This document shows, piece by piece, positions 1 to 7,275 of a stretch of 45,376 bases of DNA. How positions within the stretch are numbered: the first letter of the stretch is position 1; each line of letters begins with the position of its first letter. The notes beneath the pieces are model-generated. The model made no database searches. It was not told the DNA's origin and worked only from the letters and a program-made list of their open reading frames with translations. Made by a program: the position numbers and the translations under genes. The stretch comes from Verrucomicrobiota bacterium (lineage in GTDB: Bacteria > Verrucomicrobiota > Verrucomicrobiia > Opitutales > Opitutaceae): assembly GCA_023430565.1 (NCBI GenBank), contig JAEZAD010000122.1, positions 1-45,376 of the forward strand, given 5' to 3'.

Positions 1-386
1 GAGCCGAGGCGGTTTTTCCAGAAGCCGTGGTTGACGAAGCCGACGGTGAGGGCGCGTCCGGCGCGGAGCGCTTCGAGAATCACGGTGGCGGGATCGTCGA
101 GTTCCTGGACGGTGCGCGAGCAGATGATGCGGTCGTAGTGGCGGTCGGGGAACTGGCGCATGAACGATGTCATGTCGCCTTGATACGCGGAGAGGCCGCG
201 CGCGACGCAGCAGGTGATGCGATGGAAGTCGAGGTCGACGCCGACGGCGCTGACCTGCTTCGTTTGCACGAGGTAGTCGAGGAGCGCGCCTTTGCCGCAG
301 CCGAGGTCGAGCACGCGGGAGCCGGGCTCGACCCACTCACCGATGATCTGCATGTCGACGGTGCGTTTCTCGACGAGCTTGGTCAT
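1..386 (-). CDS. metW: Methionine biosynthesis protein MetW, 5'-part only (runs off the window start)
   Basis: This is a class I SAM-dependent methyltransferase-like protein that accompanies MetX in many bacteria. 128 codons are visible and the C-terminus lies beyond position 1. The SAM-binding loop VLDLGCGKG is at residues 25-33 and is followed by an acidic strand end GVDLD at 49-53. The later stretch IICSRTVQE and the run VGFVNHGFWKNRL are typical of MetW. The ATG at 384-386 is the natural start because the conserved region begins about ten residues later. It lies 87 bases downstream of the metX stop on the same strand, so co-transcription is likely. The family's precise biochemical role beside MetX is not settled. 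Confidence 0.9.
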   Translation of the reverse strand, partial: MTKLVEKRTVDMQIIGEWVEPGSRVLDLGCGKGALLDYLVQTKQVSAVGVDLDFHRITCCVARGLSAYQGDMTSFMRQFPDRHYDRIICSRTVQELDDPATVILEALRAGRALTVGFVNHGFWKNRLG

Positions 387-473
387 GGCGTGTGGAGCGG
401 AAGGACGATGGGGAAAGCTGGAAAGCAGGTGAGGCAAGGGTGCGGGGAAACTTGATTTCCGGCTTTCCACATT

Positions 474-1658
474 TCAGATCGAGAAGTCGACGACGCGGTT
501 GGCTTCGGTTTCGAGAAAGCCGCGGACGAGGGCGTAGAGCTCTTCGGACTCGAGGAGGAAGGAATCGTGGCCGAGGTCGGTGGAGAGTTCGGCGTAACTC
601 GCGCGTTTGCCGGCGCGGAGGAGGGCGAGGGCGATGGCGCGGTTTTGTTCGGGGGGGAAGAGCCAGTCGCTGGTGAAGCCGACGACGAGCGTTTCGGCCT
701 GGACGGGTGCGAAGGCGGCTTCGAGGGAGCCGTAGGCTTGCGGGAGGTCGAAGTGATCGAGGGCGCGCGTGATGTAGAGATATGAATTCGCGTCGAAGCG
801 GTTGATGAAGCTCTGGCCCTGGTGGCGCAGGTAGCTTTCCACTTCGAACTGAACGTCGAAGTTGTAGGCGTCGCCGTTGACGGCGGCTTTTTTTCGCCGG
901 CCGAATTTCCGGTCCATGCTGGCGTCGGAGACGTAGGTGATGTGCGCCATCATGCGGGCGATCGCGAGGCCGACGCGGGGGCCGCCGCCCCTGGCGTAGT
1001 CGCCGCGGTTCCAGTCGGGGTCCTGCATGATGGCCTGGCGGCCGACCTCGTTGAAGGCGATGGCTTGGGCGCCTTCGCGGGCGGTGGTGGCCATGGCGAT
1101 GACGCGGCGGACGAGGTGGGGAAACTCGATCGAGAAGAGCATCGCCTGCATGCCGCCCATGGAGCCGCCGATGACGGCGTGGAGTTCGCTGACGCCGAGG
1201 TGGTCGAGCAGGAGTTTCTGGGCGCGCACCATGTCGAGGATGGTGACGAAGGGAAACGAGACGCCGTAGGGGCTATCCGTGGCGGGATTGGTCGACGAGG
1301 GGCCGGTCGAGCCCTGGCAGCCGCCGAGGACGTTGGCGCAGATGACGAAGAAGCGGCGGGTGTCGACGGCTTTGCCGGGACCGATGAGGTTGTTCCACCA
1401 CCCGGGCTTGCGGTCCTCGGGCGTGTGAAGACCGGCGCAGTGGTGGTCGCCGCTCAGCGCGTGGCAGATGAGGACGGCGTTGTCGCGGGTGGCGTTGAGG
1501 GTGCCGTAGGTTTCGTAGCGGAGCGTGAAACCGGGGAGCGTCTGGCCACTTTTGAACGTGAAGGGCTTCGGGTAAGCGAAGTCGTGGGGCGCGACGAGGC
1601 CGACCTCGCCGGGGGCGAGGTGGTTGTAGGCCACGGTGGTCGTCGTGTCGTCGGTCAT
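474..1658 (-). CDS. metX: Homoserine O-acyltransferase MetX
   Basis: Transfers an acyl group (acetyl or succinyl) to homoserine in the first committed step of methionine synthesis. It is a cytoplasmic alpha/beta-hydrolase-fold enzyme. The 394 residues fit the family. The nucleophile elbow GGSMGG gives Ser166, and the other triad members are Asp331 (in TSDWLFPP) and His364 (in LGHDSF). The N-terminal region with LICHALSGDHH and the NVLGGCQGSTGPSS loop are classic MetX. Genomes with MetX plus MetW include both acetyl- and succinyl-transferases, so the acyl donor cannot be settled from the sequence by eye. It starts at the ATG at 1656-1658, 150 bases after yebC on the same strand. I saw no recognisable SAM riboswitch in that gap. 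Confidence 0.95.
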   Translation of the reverse strand: MTDDTTTTVAYNHLAPGEVGLVAPHDFAYPKPFTFKSGQTLPGFTLRYETYGTLNATRDNAVLICHALSGDHHCAGLHTPEDRKPGWWNNLIGPGKAVDTRRFFVICANVLGGCQGSTGPSSTNPATDSPYGVSFPFVTILDMVRAQKLLLDHLGVSELHAVIGGSMGGMQAMLFSIEFPHLVRRVIAMATTAREGAQAIAFNEVGRQAIMQDPDWNRGDYARGGGPRVGLAIARMMAHITYVSDASMDRKFGRRKKAAVNGDAYNFDVQFEVESYLRHQGQSFINRFDANSYLYITRALDHFDLPQAYGSLEAAFAPVQAETLVVGFTSDWLFPPEQNRAIALALLRAGKRASYAELSTDLGHDSFLLESEELYALVRGFLETEANRVVDFSI

Positions 1659-1808
1659 GCGGCTGCGCCAGCGTTGCGCGGAACGGCAGGTGAGACAAGC
1701 GATGGGTATGTCATCCGGGGAGCCGGGCGAGACGGTGCGCGGCGCGGTGCACTTACGAAGCGGGCGCGGACGGTGGCGTGAACGGCGCGTCGGGCAACGC
1801 GCTCCGCC

Positions 1809-2549
1809 TCAGGAGGCGAGGGTTTCGTCGATCTCTTCGTTGGAGAAGACGGTTTGCACGTCGTCGAGCTCCTCGAGGGCGTCGTGGAGTTTGGCGAGCG
1901 ATTGCGCGACTTGAGGGTCGTTGACGGGAACGGTCGTCGTCGGGATGTAGGCGATCTCGGCGCTGTCGGGTTTGAGGCCCTTTTGCTCCAGCGCGGCGGA
2001 GAGTTTATCGAAATTTTGGATACTACAGCGGATTTCGAAACCCTGTTCGCTGGCGATGACGTCGTCGGCGCCGGCTTCGAGCGCGATTTCCATGAGCGCG
2101 TCTTCGGTGGTCTGTTCCTTGGCGACGAGGAACTGACCGGCGTGGAGGAACTGGAAGGAGACGGCGCCGGTGGTGGCGAGATTGCCGCCCCAGCGGGAGA
2201 AGACGGAGCGGACGTCCTGGGCGGCGCGGGTTTTGTTGTCGGTGGTGGCCTTCACGACGAAGGCGACGCCGCCGGGGCCGTAGCCTTCGTAGGTGATCTC
2301 TTCGAAGACGACGCCGGGGAGTTCGCCGGTGCCTTTTTTGACGGCGCGGTCGACGTTGTCGGCGGGCATGTTGGCGTCGCGGGCCTTGAGCAGGAGCGTG
2401 CGCAGGCGGGCGTTGCCGTTGGGGTCGCCGCCGCCGGCTTTGGCGGCGAGGGTGATGTCGCGCGAGAGGCGGGAGAAGACTTTGCCTTTACGCGCGTCGG
2501 TGACGGCTTTGAGGCGTTTGACTTTGGACCACTTGTTATGGCCGGCCAT
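1809..2549 (-). CDS. yebC: YebC/PmpR family DNA-binding regulatory protein
   Basis: 246 residues, the usual size for this family. It opens with MAGHNKWSKVKRLKAVTDAR, followed by GKVFSRLSRDITLAAKAGGGDP, the diagnostic YebC N-terminal domain. Later come GYGPGGVAFVV and the acidic C-terminal half rich in LEEL and LDDVQTVFSNE. Members are cytoplasmic transcription-associated DNA-binding proteins (PmpR in Pseudomonas), and some influence translation of proline stretches. The ATG at 2547-2549 is fixed by the universal MAGH start. A CTCTCAAC-type repeat sits immediately upstream (2561-2592), inside the presumed 5' leader. metX follows downstream on the same strand. Confidence 0.95.
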   Translation of the reverse strand: MAGHNKWSKVKRLKAVTDARKGKVFSRLSRDITLAAKAGGGDPNGNARLRTLLLKARDANMPADNVDRAVKKGTGELPGVVFEEITYEGYGPGGVAFVVKATTDNKTRAAQDVRSVFSRWGGNLATTGAVSFQFLHAGQFLVAKEQTTEDALMEIALEAGADDVIASEQGFEIRCSIQNFDKLSAALEQKGLKPDSAEIAYIPTTTVPVNDPQVAQSLAKLHDALEELDDVQTVFSNEEIDETLAS

Positions 2550-2560
2550 GGGCGAACAAG

Positions 2561-2592
2561 TTGAGAGCTGAGGGTTGAGAGATGAGAGTGGG
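2561..2592 (-). repeat. TTGAGAG-type repeat, copy 1, in the leader of yebC
   Basis: The + strand reads as tandem degenerate TTGAGAG/GTTGAGAGATGAGAG units. In the mRNA sense of yebC this is a CTCTCAAC-rich pyrimidine tract ending 11 bases before the start codon. A second copy occupies the same position before the gene starting at 31444. Function is unknown. Confidence 0.7.
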
Positions 2593-2597
2593 CGAGC

Positions 2598-2618
2598 GGA
2601 CGGCTCGGAGAGCCGTCC
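2598..2618 (-). terminator. Perfect hairpin after yidC (no U-tract)
   Basis: The 9-bp arms GGACGGCTC and GAGCCGTCC are separated by GGA and begin 5 bases beyond the yidC stop codon. The stem is very stable, but no T-run follows in the yidC direction, so it may act as a 3'-end stabiliser or a mobile repeat rather than a canonical terminator. Confidence 0.55.
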
Positions 2619-2623
2619 CTACC

Positions 2624-4450
2624 TTACTTCTTTTTCTTTGGCGTGACGTTCTTCATCGGTTTCGCGAAGGCGCCGGCGGTGGTCGCGGCGGCGGTGCCGG
2701 CGCCGACGGGGCCGGGGGCGTCTTTCATGCGATTGATGACGAGTTGCTGGCCGATGGTGAAGATGCCGTTGACGGTCGAGTAGAGCGCGAGGGCGCAGGA
2801 GAACGTGTAGCAGAACAGGGTGAAGATGTAGGGCATGACCTTCATCATTTTCGCCTGGGCGTTGTCCATCGACGGGGTGGGCGTGAGCTGCATCTGGATG
2901 ACCATCGTGGCGCCCATGAGGATCGGCATGATGTTGATCGGAAGTCCGAACACGTGGGCGATGGTATCGGGCGCGGAGAGATCGGTGGCCCAGAGGAAAG
3001 GCTGGAAGCGAAGTTCGGCGGTGCTTTGCAGCATCTGGAAGAAACCGATGAAGAACGGAATCGTGATGAGGATCGGGAAGCAGCCGCCGACGGGGTTTAC
3101 CTTATGCTTCTTGAAGAGCTCCATGGTGGCGGCCTGGAGTTTCTGCGGGTTGTCTTTGAATTTTTCGCGGATGGCCTGCATCTCGGGCTGAATCTTCGCC
3201 ATGCGTTTGGCGGATTTCGAAGCGGCGAGCGTGAAGGGGACGAAGATGGTTTTGAGGATGAGGGTCGTGATGACGATCGCCCAGCCCCAGGACCACGAGC
3301 CGCCGGGGAACCACGAGTGGACCCACGTCATGAGGGTGAGAAGGATCTGGCTGAAGAATTTGAAGAAGCCGAACTGCATGACCTTGTCCTGGTCGGCCTT
3401 GAAGACGTCGCCGTTGGCGAGGCGGCGGTATTCCTTGGGGCCGACGTAGAAGGCGGCGGCGAGTTTGGTCTCGGCGTTGGCGGCGACGGGCGCGACGTCG
3501 AACTGGGCGGTGGAGGTGAGGCCGTAGGCGTTGCGTTCGTCTTCGGGGAGCGAGGGGAAGAGTTTCACGCGGCGCGAGACCATGCCGGCGGCGGGCGTGT
3601 CGGGCGTGAGGATCGCGGCGAAGAACTGGTTGCTGATCGAGGCCCAGACGAGGGGGCCGCCGGTGGCGACGAACGGTTTTGGCAGGCTGGCGCCGATGCC
3701 GAGGAATCCATTGCCGCCTTCGAGCTCGGCGCGGGCGAAGAATTCCTGGTCTTCGCCGGTCGAGTAGCCGGTGGTGAGCTGGATGCCGAGATCCTTGGCG
3801 TGGGTCGGCGCGGCGGTGCCGAGGCTCAGGGCGATGCGCGGAAGCGTGAAGGGTTGGTCGCCCGTGTTGCGGAAGGTGGTCTCGTGCTGGACGACGTAGG
3901 GGTCGTGCGAATCGTCGGGCTGCGCGACGATCTGGTAACGGCGCGTGACTTCGAGGCGGTTGTCGAGGGTGGCGCGGTAGACGACTTCGCTGCGGTTGCT
4001 GGAAACGACTTCGAAGGGCGTGGTGCGGTCGAGGCCCGGGAAGTCGACGAACGCGAGCATCGGGTCGGAGTGGAGCGCGTTGAAGACGAACGGCTCGGGG
4101 CTGCCTTTTTCGGCGGCGTATTTTTTGAAGGCGACGTCGCGGATGGCGCCGCCGGAGTTGGTGAGGCGGACGATGACAAATTCGTTTTCGAGCGTGGTGA
4201 CGGTGCCGTTGGCGGCGTCGCGGGAAATATCCGCGAAGACGCCGGTCGGCGTGGGCGTGCCGGAAGGATTCGAAGGCGTGGCGGCGGCGACGGGGGCGGC
4301 GGCTTCGGGGCCCTGGTTCGCGACGGCGGGTTGATTGACGGTGGGCTGGGGCGTGCCGGAGGGATTGGGCGACAGGTAGCGTCCGAGGAACATGCTGCCG
4401 AAGGCGGCGAGCAGGAGGACGATGCCGATCGTGGTGTTCTTTTTGTCCAT
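2624..4450 (-). CDS. yidC: Membrane protein insertase YidC
   Basis: Inserts and folds inner-membrane proteins alone or with SecYEG. 608 residues starting MDKKNTTIGIVLLLAAFG at the ATG at 4448-4450. TM1 is about residues 6-23, followed by a large periplasmic domain (about 80-345) of the Gram-negative type and then the conserved five-TM core (about 360-575). Core signatures are KIQPEMQ at 419-425 and NPVGGCFPILITIPFFIGFF at 452-471. The tail is basic (KKKK). The groove position that is Arg366 in E. coli YidC (IVRGIMYP) aligns with Lys400 here (ILKTIFVP), so the positive charge is kept. The open frame continues upstream for 68 codons, but these overlap yidD in another frame and do not look like YidC. 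It is the last gene of rpmH-rnpA-yidD-yidC. Confidence 0.95.
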   Translation of the reverse strand: MDKKNTTIGIVLLLAAFGSMFLGRYLSPNPSGTPQPTVNQPAVANQGPEAAAPVAAATPSNPSGTPTPTGVFADISRDAANGTVTTLENEFVIVRLTNSGGAIRDVAFKKYAAEKGSPEPFVFNALHSDPMLAFVDFPGLDRTTPFEVVSSNRSEVVYRATLDNRLEVTRRYQIVAQPDDSHDPYVVQHETTFRNTGDQPFTLPRIALSLGTAAPTHAKDLGIQLTTGYSTGEDQEFFARAELEGGNGFLGIGASLPKPFVATGGPLVWASISNQFFAAILTPDTPAAGMVSRRVKLFPSLPEDERNAYGLTSTAQFDVAPVAANAETKLAAAFYVGPKEYRRLANGDVFKADQDKVMQFGFFKFFSQILLTLMTWVHSWFPGGSWSWGWAIVITTLILKTIFVPFTLAASKSAKRMAKIQPEMQAIREKFKDNPQKLQAATMELFKKHKVNPVGGCFPILITIPFFIGFFQMLQSTAELRFQPFLWATDLSAPDTIAHVFGLPINIMPILMGATMVIQMQLTPTPSMDNAQAKMMKVMPYIFTLFCYTFSCALALYSTVNGIFTIGQQLVINRMKDAPGPVGAGTAAATTAGAFAKPMKNVTPKKKK

Positions 4451-4461
4451 GAAAAGTTGGG

Positions 4462-4854
4462 CTAGAGGCTGGAGGCGAAGGGCGAGGGGCGGTGGGCGGG
4501 AACGATGCGCGTGCAGCGGAGGGCGCGGCGCGGCGGCACGGGGTCGAAGCCGCCGGGGTGAAGCGGCGTGCATTTGAGGAGTCGCACGAGGGCGAGCGTG
4601 AGGCCGATCAGGGCGCCGTGGGTGCGGACGGCGTCGGCTGCGTAGTGCGAGCACGATGGCGTGAAGCGGCAGCCGCAGGTCGGAAAAAGCACGGCGAAGG
4701 CGGGGGACGCGGTGCGTTGGTAAAGCCAGACGAGAGCGAGGAGCGCGCGCGCAGGAAGATGGAGGAGGAAGCGGGTCGCGGAAATGACCGAGGCGAACGC
4801 GGGACGGCGGTCATGGGCCGCCGGGGCGGGGGCGGAGATGCGCGGGGCGTTCAT
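4462..4854 (-). CDS. yidD: Membrane protein insertion efficiency factor YidD
   Basis: A small membrane-associated partner of YidC, 130 residues. The core LVWLYQRTASPAF, PTCGCRFTPSCSHYAADA and LLKCTPLHPGGFDPVP is the full YidD signature with its conserved cysteines. An amphipathic helix around residues 24-45 probably binds the inner membrane. It starts at the ATG at 4852-4854, overlapping the rnpA stop by four bases (ATGA), which implies translational coupling. yidC begins 11 bases after its stop. It is slightly longer than E. coli YidD because of a Pro/Ala-rich N-terminus of about 20 residues. The C-terminal basic/Ser-Pro tail is variable in the family. Confidence 0.93.
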   Translation of the reverse strand: MNAPRISAPAPAAHDRRPAFASVISATRFLLHLPARALLALVWLYQRTASPAFAVLFPTCGCRFTPSCSHYAADAVRTHGALIGLTLALVRLLKCTPLHPGGFDPVPPRRALRCTRIVPAHRPSPFASSL

Positions 4855-5222
4855 GGCGTGGCGGCGGGGACGACTTTGCGGCAGGCTTCGAGGAAACGCG
4901 CTTCGAGTTCGGGAAACGGTGCGTCGACGGTGGCGGCGCGGGCGGAGAGAAGGATGTCGCAGCCGGGGGGAATCAGGAGTTGGTGCCGGCGGAAAACGTC
5001 GCGGAGGCGGCGTTTGGCGCGATTGCGGCGGACGGCGTGGCCGACGGCGGCGGTCGAGGCGATGAAGCCGGCTCGACGGAGACCTGCGGGTGCGTTGTCC
5101 GGCTCGGGCGGGTGGCAGAGGCACCAGAAGGTGAAGACGCCGCAGGTGTAGCGGCGGCCGCGCTCTCGAATCGCCCGGAAATCGCCCTGGCGGCGGATGT
5201 GCTGCTCAGGGCGAAAACGCAT
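4851..5222 (-). CDS. rnpA: Ribonuclease P protein component
   Basis: The protein subunit of RNase P, which matures tRNA 5' ends with the M1 RNA. It is 123 residues. The N-terminus MRFRPEQHIRRQGDFRAI is the usual start of the fold. The conserved RNR helix AVRRNRAKRRLRDVFR lies at residues 63-78, and DILLSARAAT is the last core strand. An insertion of about ten residues (HPPEPDNAPA) lies between the first two strands. It is downstream of rpmH by 72 bases and overlaps the yidD start, the classical arrangement. Confidence 0.95.
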   Translation of the reverse strand: MRFRPEQHIRRQGDFRAIRERGRRYTCGVFTFWCLCHPPEPDNAPAGLRRAGFIASTAAVGHAVRRNRAKRRLRDVFRRHQLLIPPGCDILLSARAATVDAPFPELEARFLEACRKVVPAATP

Positions 5223-5294
5223 CGGAGTGAACGTGAAGGTGAAAGTGAGGCGGCAGCGGCGGGCCGTTTCACGGTCACTCCCCGGCAGCGTTGC

Positions 5295-5432
5295 TCAGAC
5301 GACGGTGAGGCGCTTGCGGCCCTTCAGGCGGCGGGCTTTGATGACTTTGCGGCCGCTCTTGGTGGCCATGCGCGCGCGGTAACCGATTTTGCGGGCGCGC
5401 TTTTTGCGATGTGGGCGGAACGTGGGTTTCAT
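5295..5432 (-). CDS. rpmH: 50S ribosomal protein L34
   Basis: 45 codons encode a very basic peptide beginning MKPTFRPHRKKRARKIGYRA and ending RLKGRKRLTVV. It matches L34 at nearly every conserved position (MKxTFxP, GYRARM, GRKVIKARRxKGR). The usual MKRTFQPS start is replaced by MKPTFRPH. It heads the rnpA-yidD-yidC block. No dnaA gene or DnaA-box cluster is visible on its upstream side, so the common rpmH-dnaA-oriC arrangement is not seen here. Confidence 0.97.
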   Translation of the reverse strand: MKPTFRPHRKKRARKIGYRARMATKSGRKVIKARRLKGRKRLTVV

Positions 5433-5557
5433 GATTTCTTGAAAAAAAGAGGGTCAGTGGTGCCCAACGCGCCGGGGGGTGTCAAGGGCGCGATTGGGAG
5501 GAGGACGGCGGAGGTTTCGCGACTGGCGGCGCGGGGAGTTTTGATTTTGGCTGCGGC

Positions 5558-6001
5558 ATGCGCATCGCGGTGATTTCGGACACGCACGACAAGTATCCGG
5601 CGGGTTTGCCGGAGCGGTTGCGGGGGGCGGAGGAGATTTGGCACTTGGGCGACGTGTGCGAGCCGTGGATTCTGGCGGAGTTCGAGGGGCTGGGGGTGCC
5701 GTTGCGCGTGGTGGCGGGCAACTGCGACGAGCATGCGTGGCCGCTTTCGCTTGCGCTGGAGCGGGGCGGGCTGACGTTTTTCCTGACGCATGTGCCGCCG
5801 GCGGCGGAGAGGGTGCCCGCGGGCGTAGCGGCGGTGCTGCACGGGCATACGCATGTGCCGCGGGACGAGACGATCGACGGGGTGCGCTGGTTGAACCCCG
5901 GTTGCATCACGCGGCCGAATCGTGGGGCGCCGCCGAGCTTCGCGTGGCTGACGGTGGGCGAGGGTCGGTTTGGCTGGGAACTGGTCCGGCTTTTAGGCTG
6001 A
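5558..6001 (+). CDS. YfcE/MJ0936-type metallophosphoesterase
   Basis: A small cytoplasmic calcineurin-fold phosphodiesterase of 147 residues. All metal-binding motifs are present in order: SDTHD (7-11), GD (31-32), GNCD (54-57), the His of FLTHVPP (78), and GHTH (96-99). This matches the MJ0936/YfcE group, whose members hydrolyse simple phosphodiesters in vitro; the physiological substrate is unknown. The start ATG gives MRIAVISDTHD, where the first strand begins immediately. It faces away from rpmH, and the next gene on the strand follows 18 bases later, so the phosphoesterase and the first phosphatidyltransferase are probably co-transcribed. Confidence 0.9.
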   Translation: MRIAVISDTHDKYPAGLPERLRGAEEIWHLGDVCEPWILAEFEGLGVPLRVVAGNCDEHAWPLSLALERGGLTFFLTHVPPAAERVPAGVAAVLHGHTHVPRDETIDGVRWLNPGCITRPNRGAPPSFAWLTVGEGRFGWELVRLLG

Positions 6002-6019
6002 CTCACGCGAGCGACTGCC

Positions 6020-6559
6020 ATGCGCCCCGTCCCGTATCTGCCGAATCTATTGAGCAGCTTGAGGATCGTGCTGGCGCCGGCGGTGCTGGCTGCGGCGTAT
6101 TCGAATTCGAAAGTGGGTTTCGCGGTCCTGTTGACGGTGGCGCTCGCGACGGATGCGCTCGACGGCCTGCTGGCGAGGCGGTGGAAGGCGGAGAGCGAAT
6201 TGGGGGCGCGGCTCGATCACTGGGGGGATGCGTTGACGGCGGTGTTGGGCGGCGTGGGGGTGTTTTTCTTGTGGCCGCAGGTGGTGGAGCGCGAATGGGT
6301 GGCGGCGGTCGTTGCGGTGGTCGGGTATGCACTCGCCGGCGCGGGGCGCGTGATGCAGCCGGAGGATCCGCCGGGATGCCGCGGGTGGATTGCGAAGCTG
6401 TTGTCGTGGCTCGTGCCGGTGTCGCTGGTGCCGCTGGTGACCGGCGTGGCGGCGTGGCCGTTCGAGGCGGCGGCGGCGCTGCAACTGGCGCTCGGCGTGT
6501 GGCGGGTGATCCGGGCGGGAGCCGAAAACGCGCGGAAGAGCAAGGAGGCGGCGGCGTGA
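6020..6559 (+). CDS. CDP-alcohol phosphatidyltransferase, copy 1
   Basis: An integral membrane enzyme of phospholipid head-group transfer, 179 residues with about five or six TM segments. The full signature DGxxARx8GxxxDxxxD is present from Asp48 (DGLLARRWKAESELGARLDHWGD). Its size and N-terminus (YLPNLLSSLRIVLAP) suit the PgsA-like phosphatidylglycerophosphate synthase group, but the acceptor alcohol cannot be read from sequence. It lies 18 bases after the phosphoesterase gene. A second homologue starts 79 bases further on, so the two form a tandem pair that differs in the soluble loops. Confidence 0.9.
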   Translation: MRPVPYLPNLLSSLRIVLAPAVLAAAYSNSKVGFAVLLTVALATDALDGLLARRWKAESELGARLDHWGDALTAVLGGVGVFFLWPQVVEREWVAAVVAVVGYALAGAGRVMQPEDPPGCRGWIAKLLSWLVPVSLVPLVTGVAAWPFEAAAALQLALGVWRVIRAGAENARKSKEAAA

Positions 6560-6638
6560 GAAGGCGCCGGCGTGGTGACGGGAGCGGAGCGACGCGGCGG
6601 CGAGAGGGCGGCACGGGGGCGGCGAAACGACGAGGCGC

Positions 6639-7217
6639 ATGAACCGTTCGCAGTGGCCGAACATCATCACGGGAGCGCGGCTGGCGCTGATGCCGGTGGT
6701 GCTGGGGCTGGCGCTGGCGGACGAGCGGTGGTGGTTCGTGATCGTGCTCGGCGCGGCGCTGGCGACGGACGTGCTCGACGGATTTCTGGCGCGACGGCTG
6801 AATGCGTATTCAGATTTTGGACGCAAGCTCGACAGCGTGGCGGACTACGTGACGTTGTTCACGGGGCTGGGCGGGATCGCGCTGCTCTGGCCGGAGATCG
6901 TGCGGCGGGAGTGGGCGTGGATCGCGACCGGGCTGGGGGTGTTTGCGGCGGTGTTGGTATTCGGATTTCTGAGACTGGGGCGGGCGCCGTGTTATCACAC
7001 ATGGGGGGCGAAGCTCGGGGCGGTGGCATGCGCTTTGTCGCTGGTGCCGCTGCTGGCGGGGTGGACGGCGGTGCCGTTTCACGTGGCGGTGGCGTTGCAG
7101 GTGTTGGCGGGCGTGGAGGAGATCGCGATCACGCTCGTGCTGCCGGGACACGTGGGCGAAATGCCCAGCGTGGGGCACGCTTGGCGCATACGGTCTGCGA
7201 CCAAGCGGAAATTGTAA
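6639..7217 (+). CDS. CDP-alcohol phosphatidyltransferase, copy 2
   Basis: A 192-residue membrane protein with the complete catalytic signature from Asp47 (DGFLARRLNAYSDFGRKLDSVAD). It aligns end to end with the upstream copy: NIITGARLALMP matches NLLSSLRIVLAP, ALATDVLDG matches ALATDALDG, and LSLVPLLAGW.AVPF matches VSLVPLVTGVAAWPF, so it is an old tandem duplicate. The C-terminal 30 residues are hydrophilic and extend beyond the last TM. The stop codon TAA and the preceding TTG lie inside a 21-bp palindromic repeat (7212-7232). Substrate is unknown; PgsA-like or phosphatidylserine/inositol-type transfer are both possible. Confidence 0.9.
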   Translation: MNRSQWPNIITGARLALMPVVLGLALADERWWFVIVLGAALATDVLDGFLARRLNAYSDFGRKLDSVADYVTLFTGLGGIALLWPEIVRREWAWIATGLGVFAAVLVFGFLRLGRAPCYHTWGAKLGAVACALSLVPLLAGWTAVPFHVAVALQVLAGVEEIAITLVLPGHVGEMPSVGHAWRIRSATKRKL

Positions 7218-7232
7218 CGTAATACGTTACAA
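7212..7232. repeat. TTGTAAC palindrome, copy 1
   Basis: Arms TTGTAACGTA and TACGTTACAA are a perfect inverted repeat around one central A (7222). The left outer TTGTAA is the last codon and stop of the + strand gene ending at 7217. It is AT-rich in a GC-rich setting. Confidence 0.85.
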
Positions 7233-7254
7233 ACGACGGGATGGAAACGGCCGG

Positions 7255-7275
7255 ATGTAACGTAATGTATTACAA
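7255..7275. repeat. TTGTAAC palindrome, copy 2 (imperfect)
   Basis: Arms TGTAACGTA and TGTATTACA (plus outer A/A) surround a central A, with two mismatched pairs. The right outer TTACAA provides the final Leu codon and stop of the minus-strand LysR gene. It is centred about 43-44 bases from copy 1, so the pair exactly fills the space between the two convergent genes. Confidence 0.8.

Noticed and set aside
1659..1808. Possible SAM riboswitch upstream of metX
   Set aside because: No SAM-I, SAM-II or SAH riboswitch core could be recognised in the 150-base gap; only short stem possibilities were found.
2582..4465. Long + strand open frame of about 627 codons opposite yidC
   Set aside because: The translation is Gly/Glu/Asp/Val-rich low complexity, the antisense image of a GC-rich coding strand. 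YidC on the other strand has all conserved motifs.
4451..4654. 68-codon N-terminal extension of YidC
   Set aside because: It overlaps yidD in another frame and is Arg/Pro-rich; MDKKNTTIGIV with TM1 is the natural YidC start.
5433..5557. Chromosome origin next to rpmH
   Set aside because: No dnaA gene, no repeated DnaA boxes and no AT-rich unwinding region are visible.
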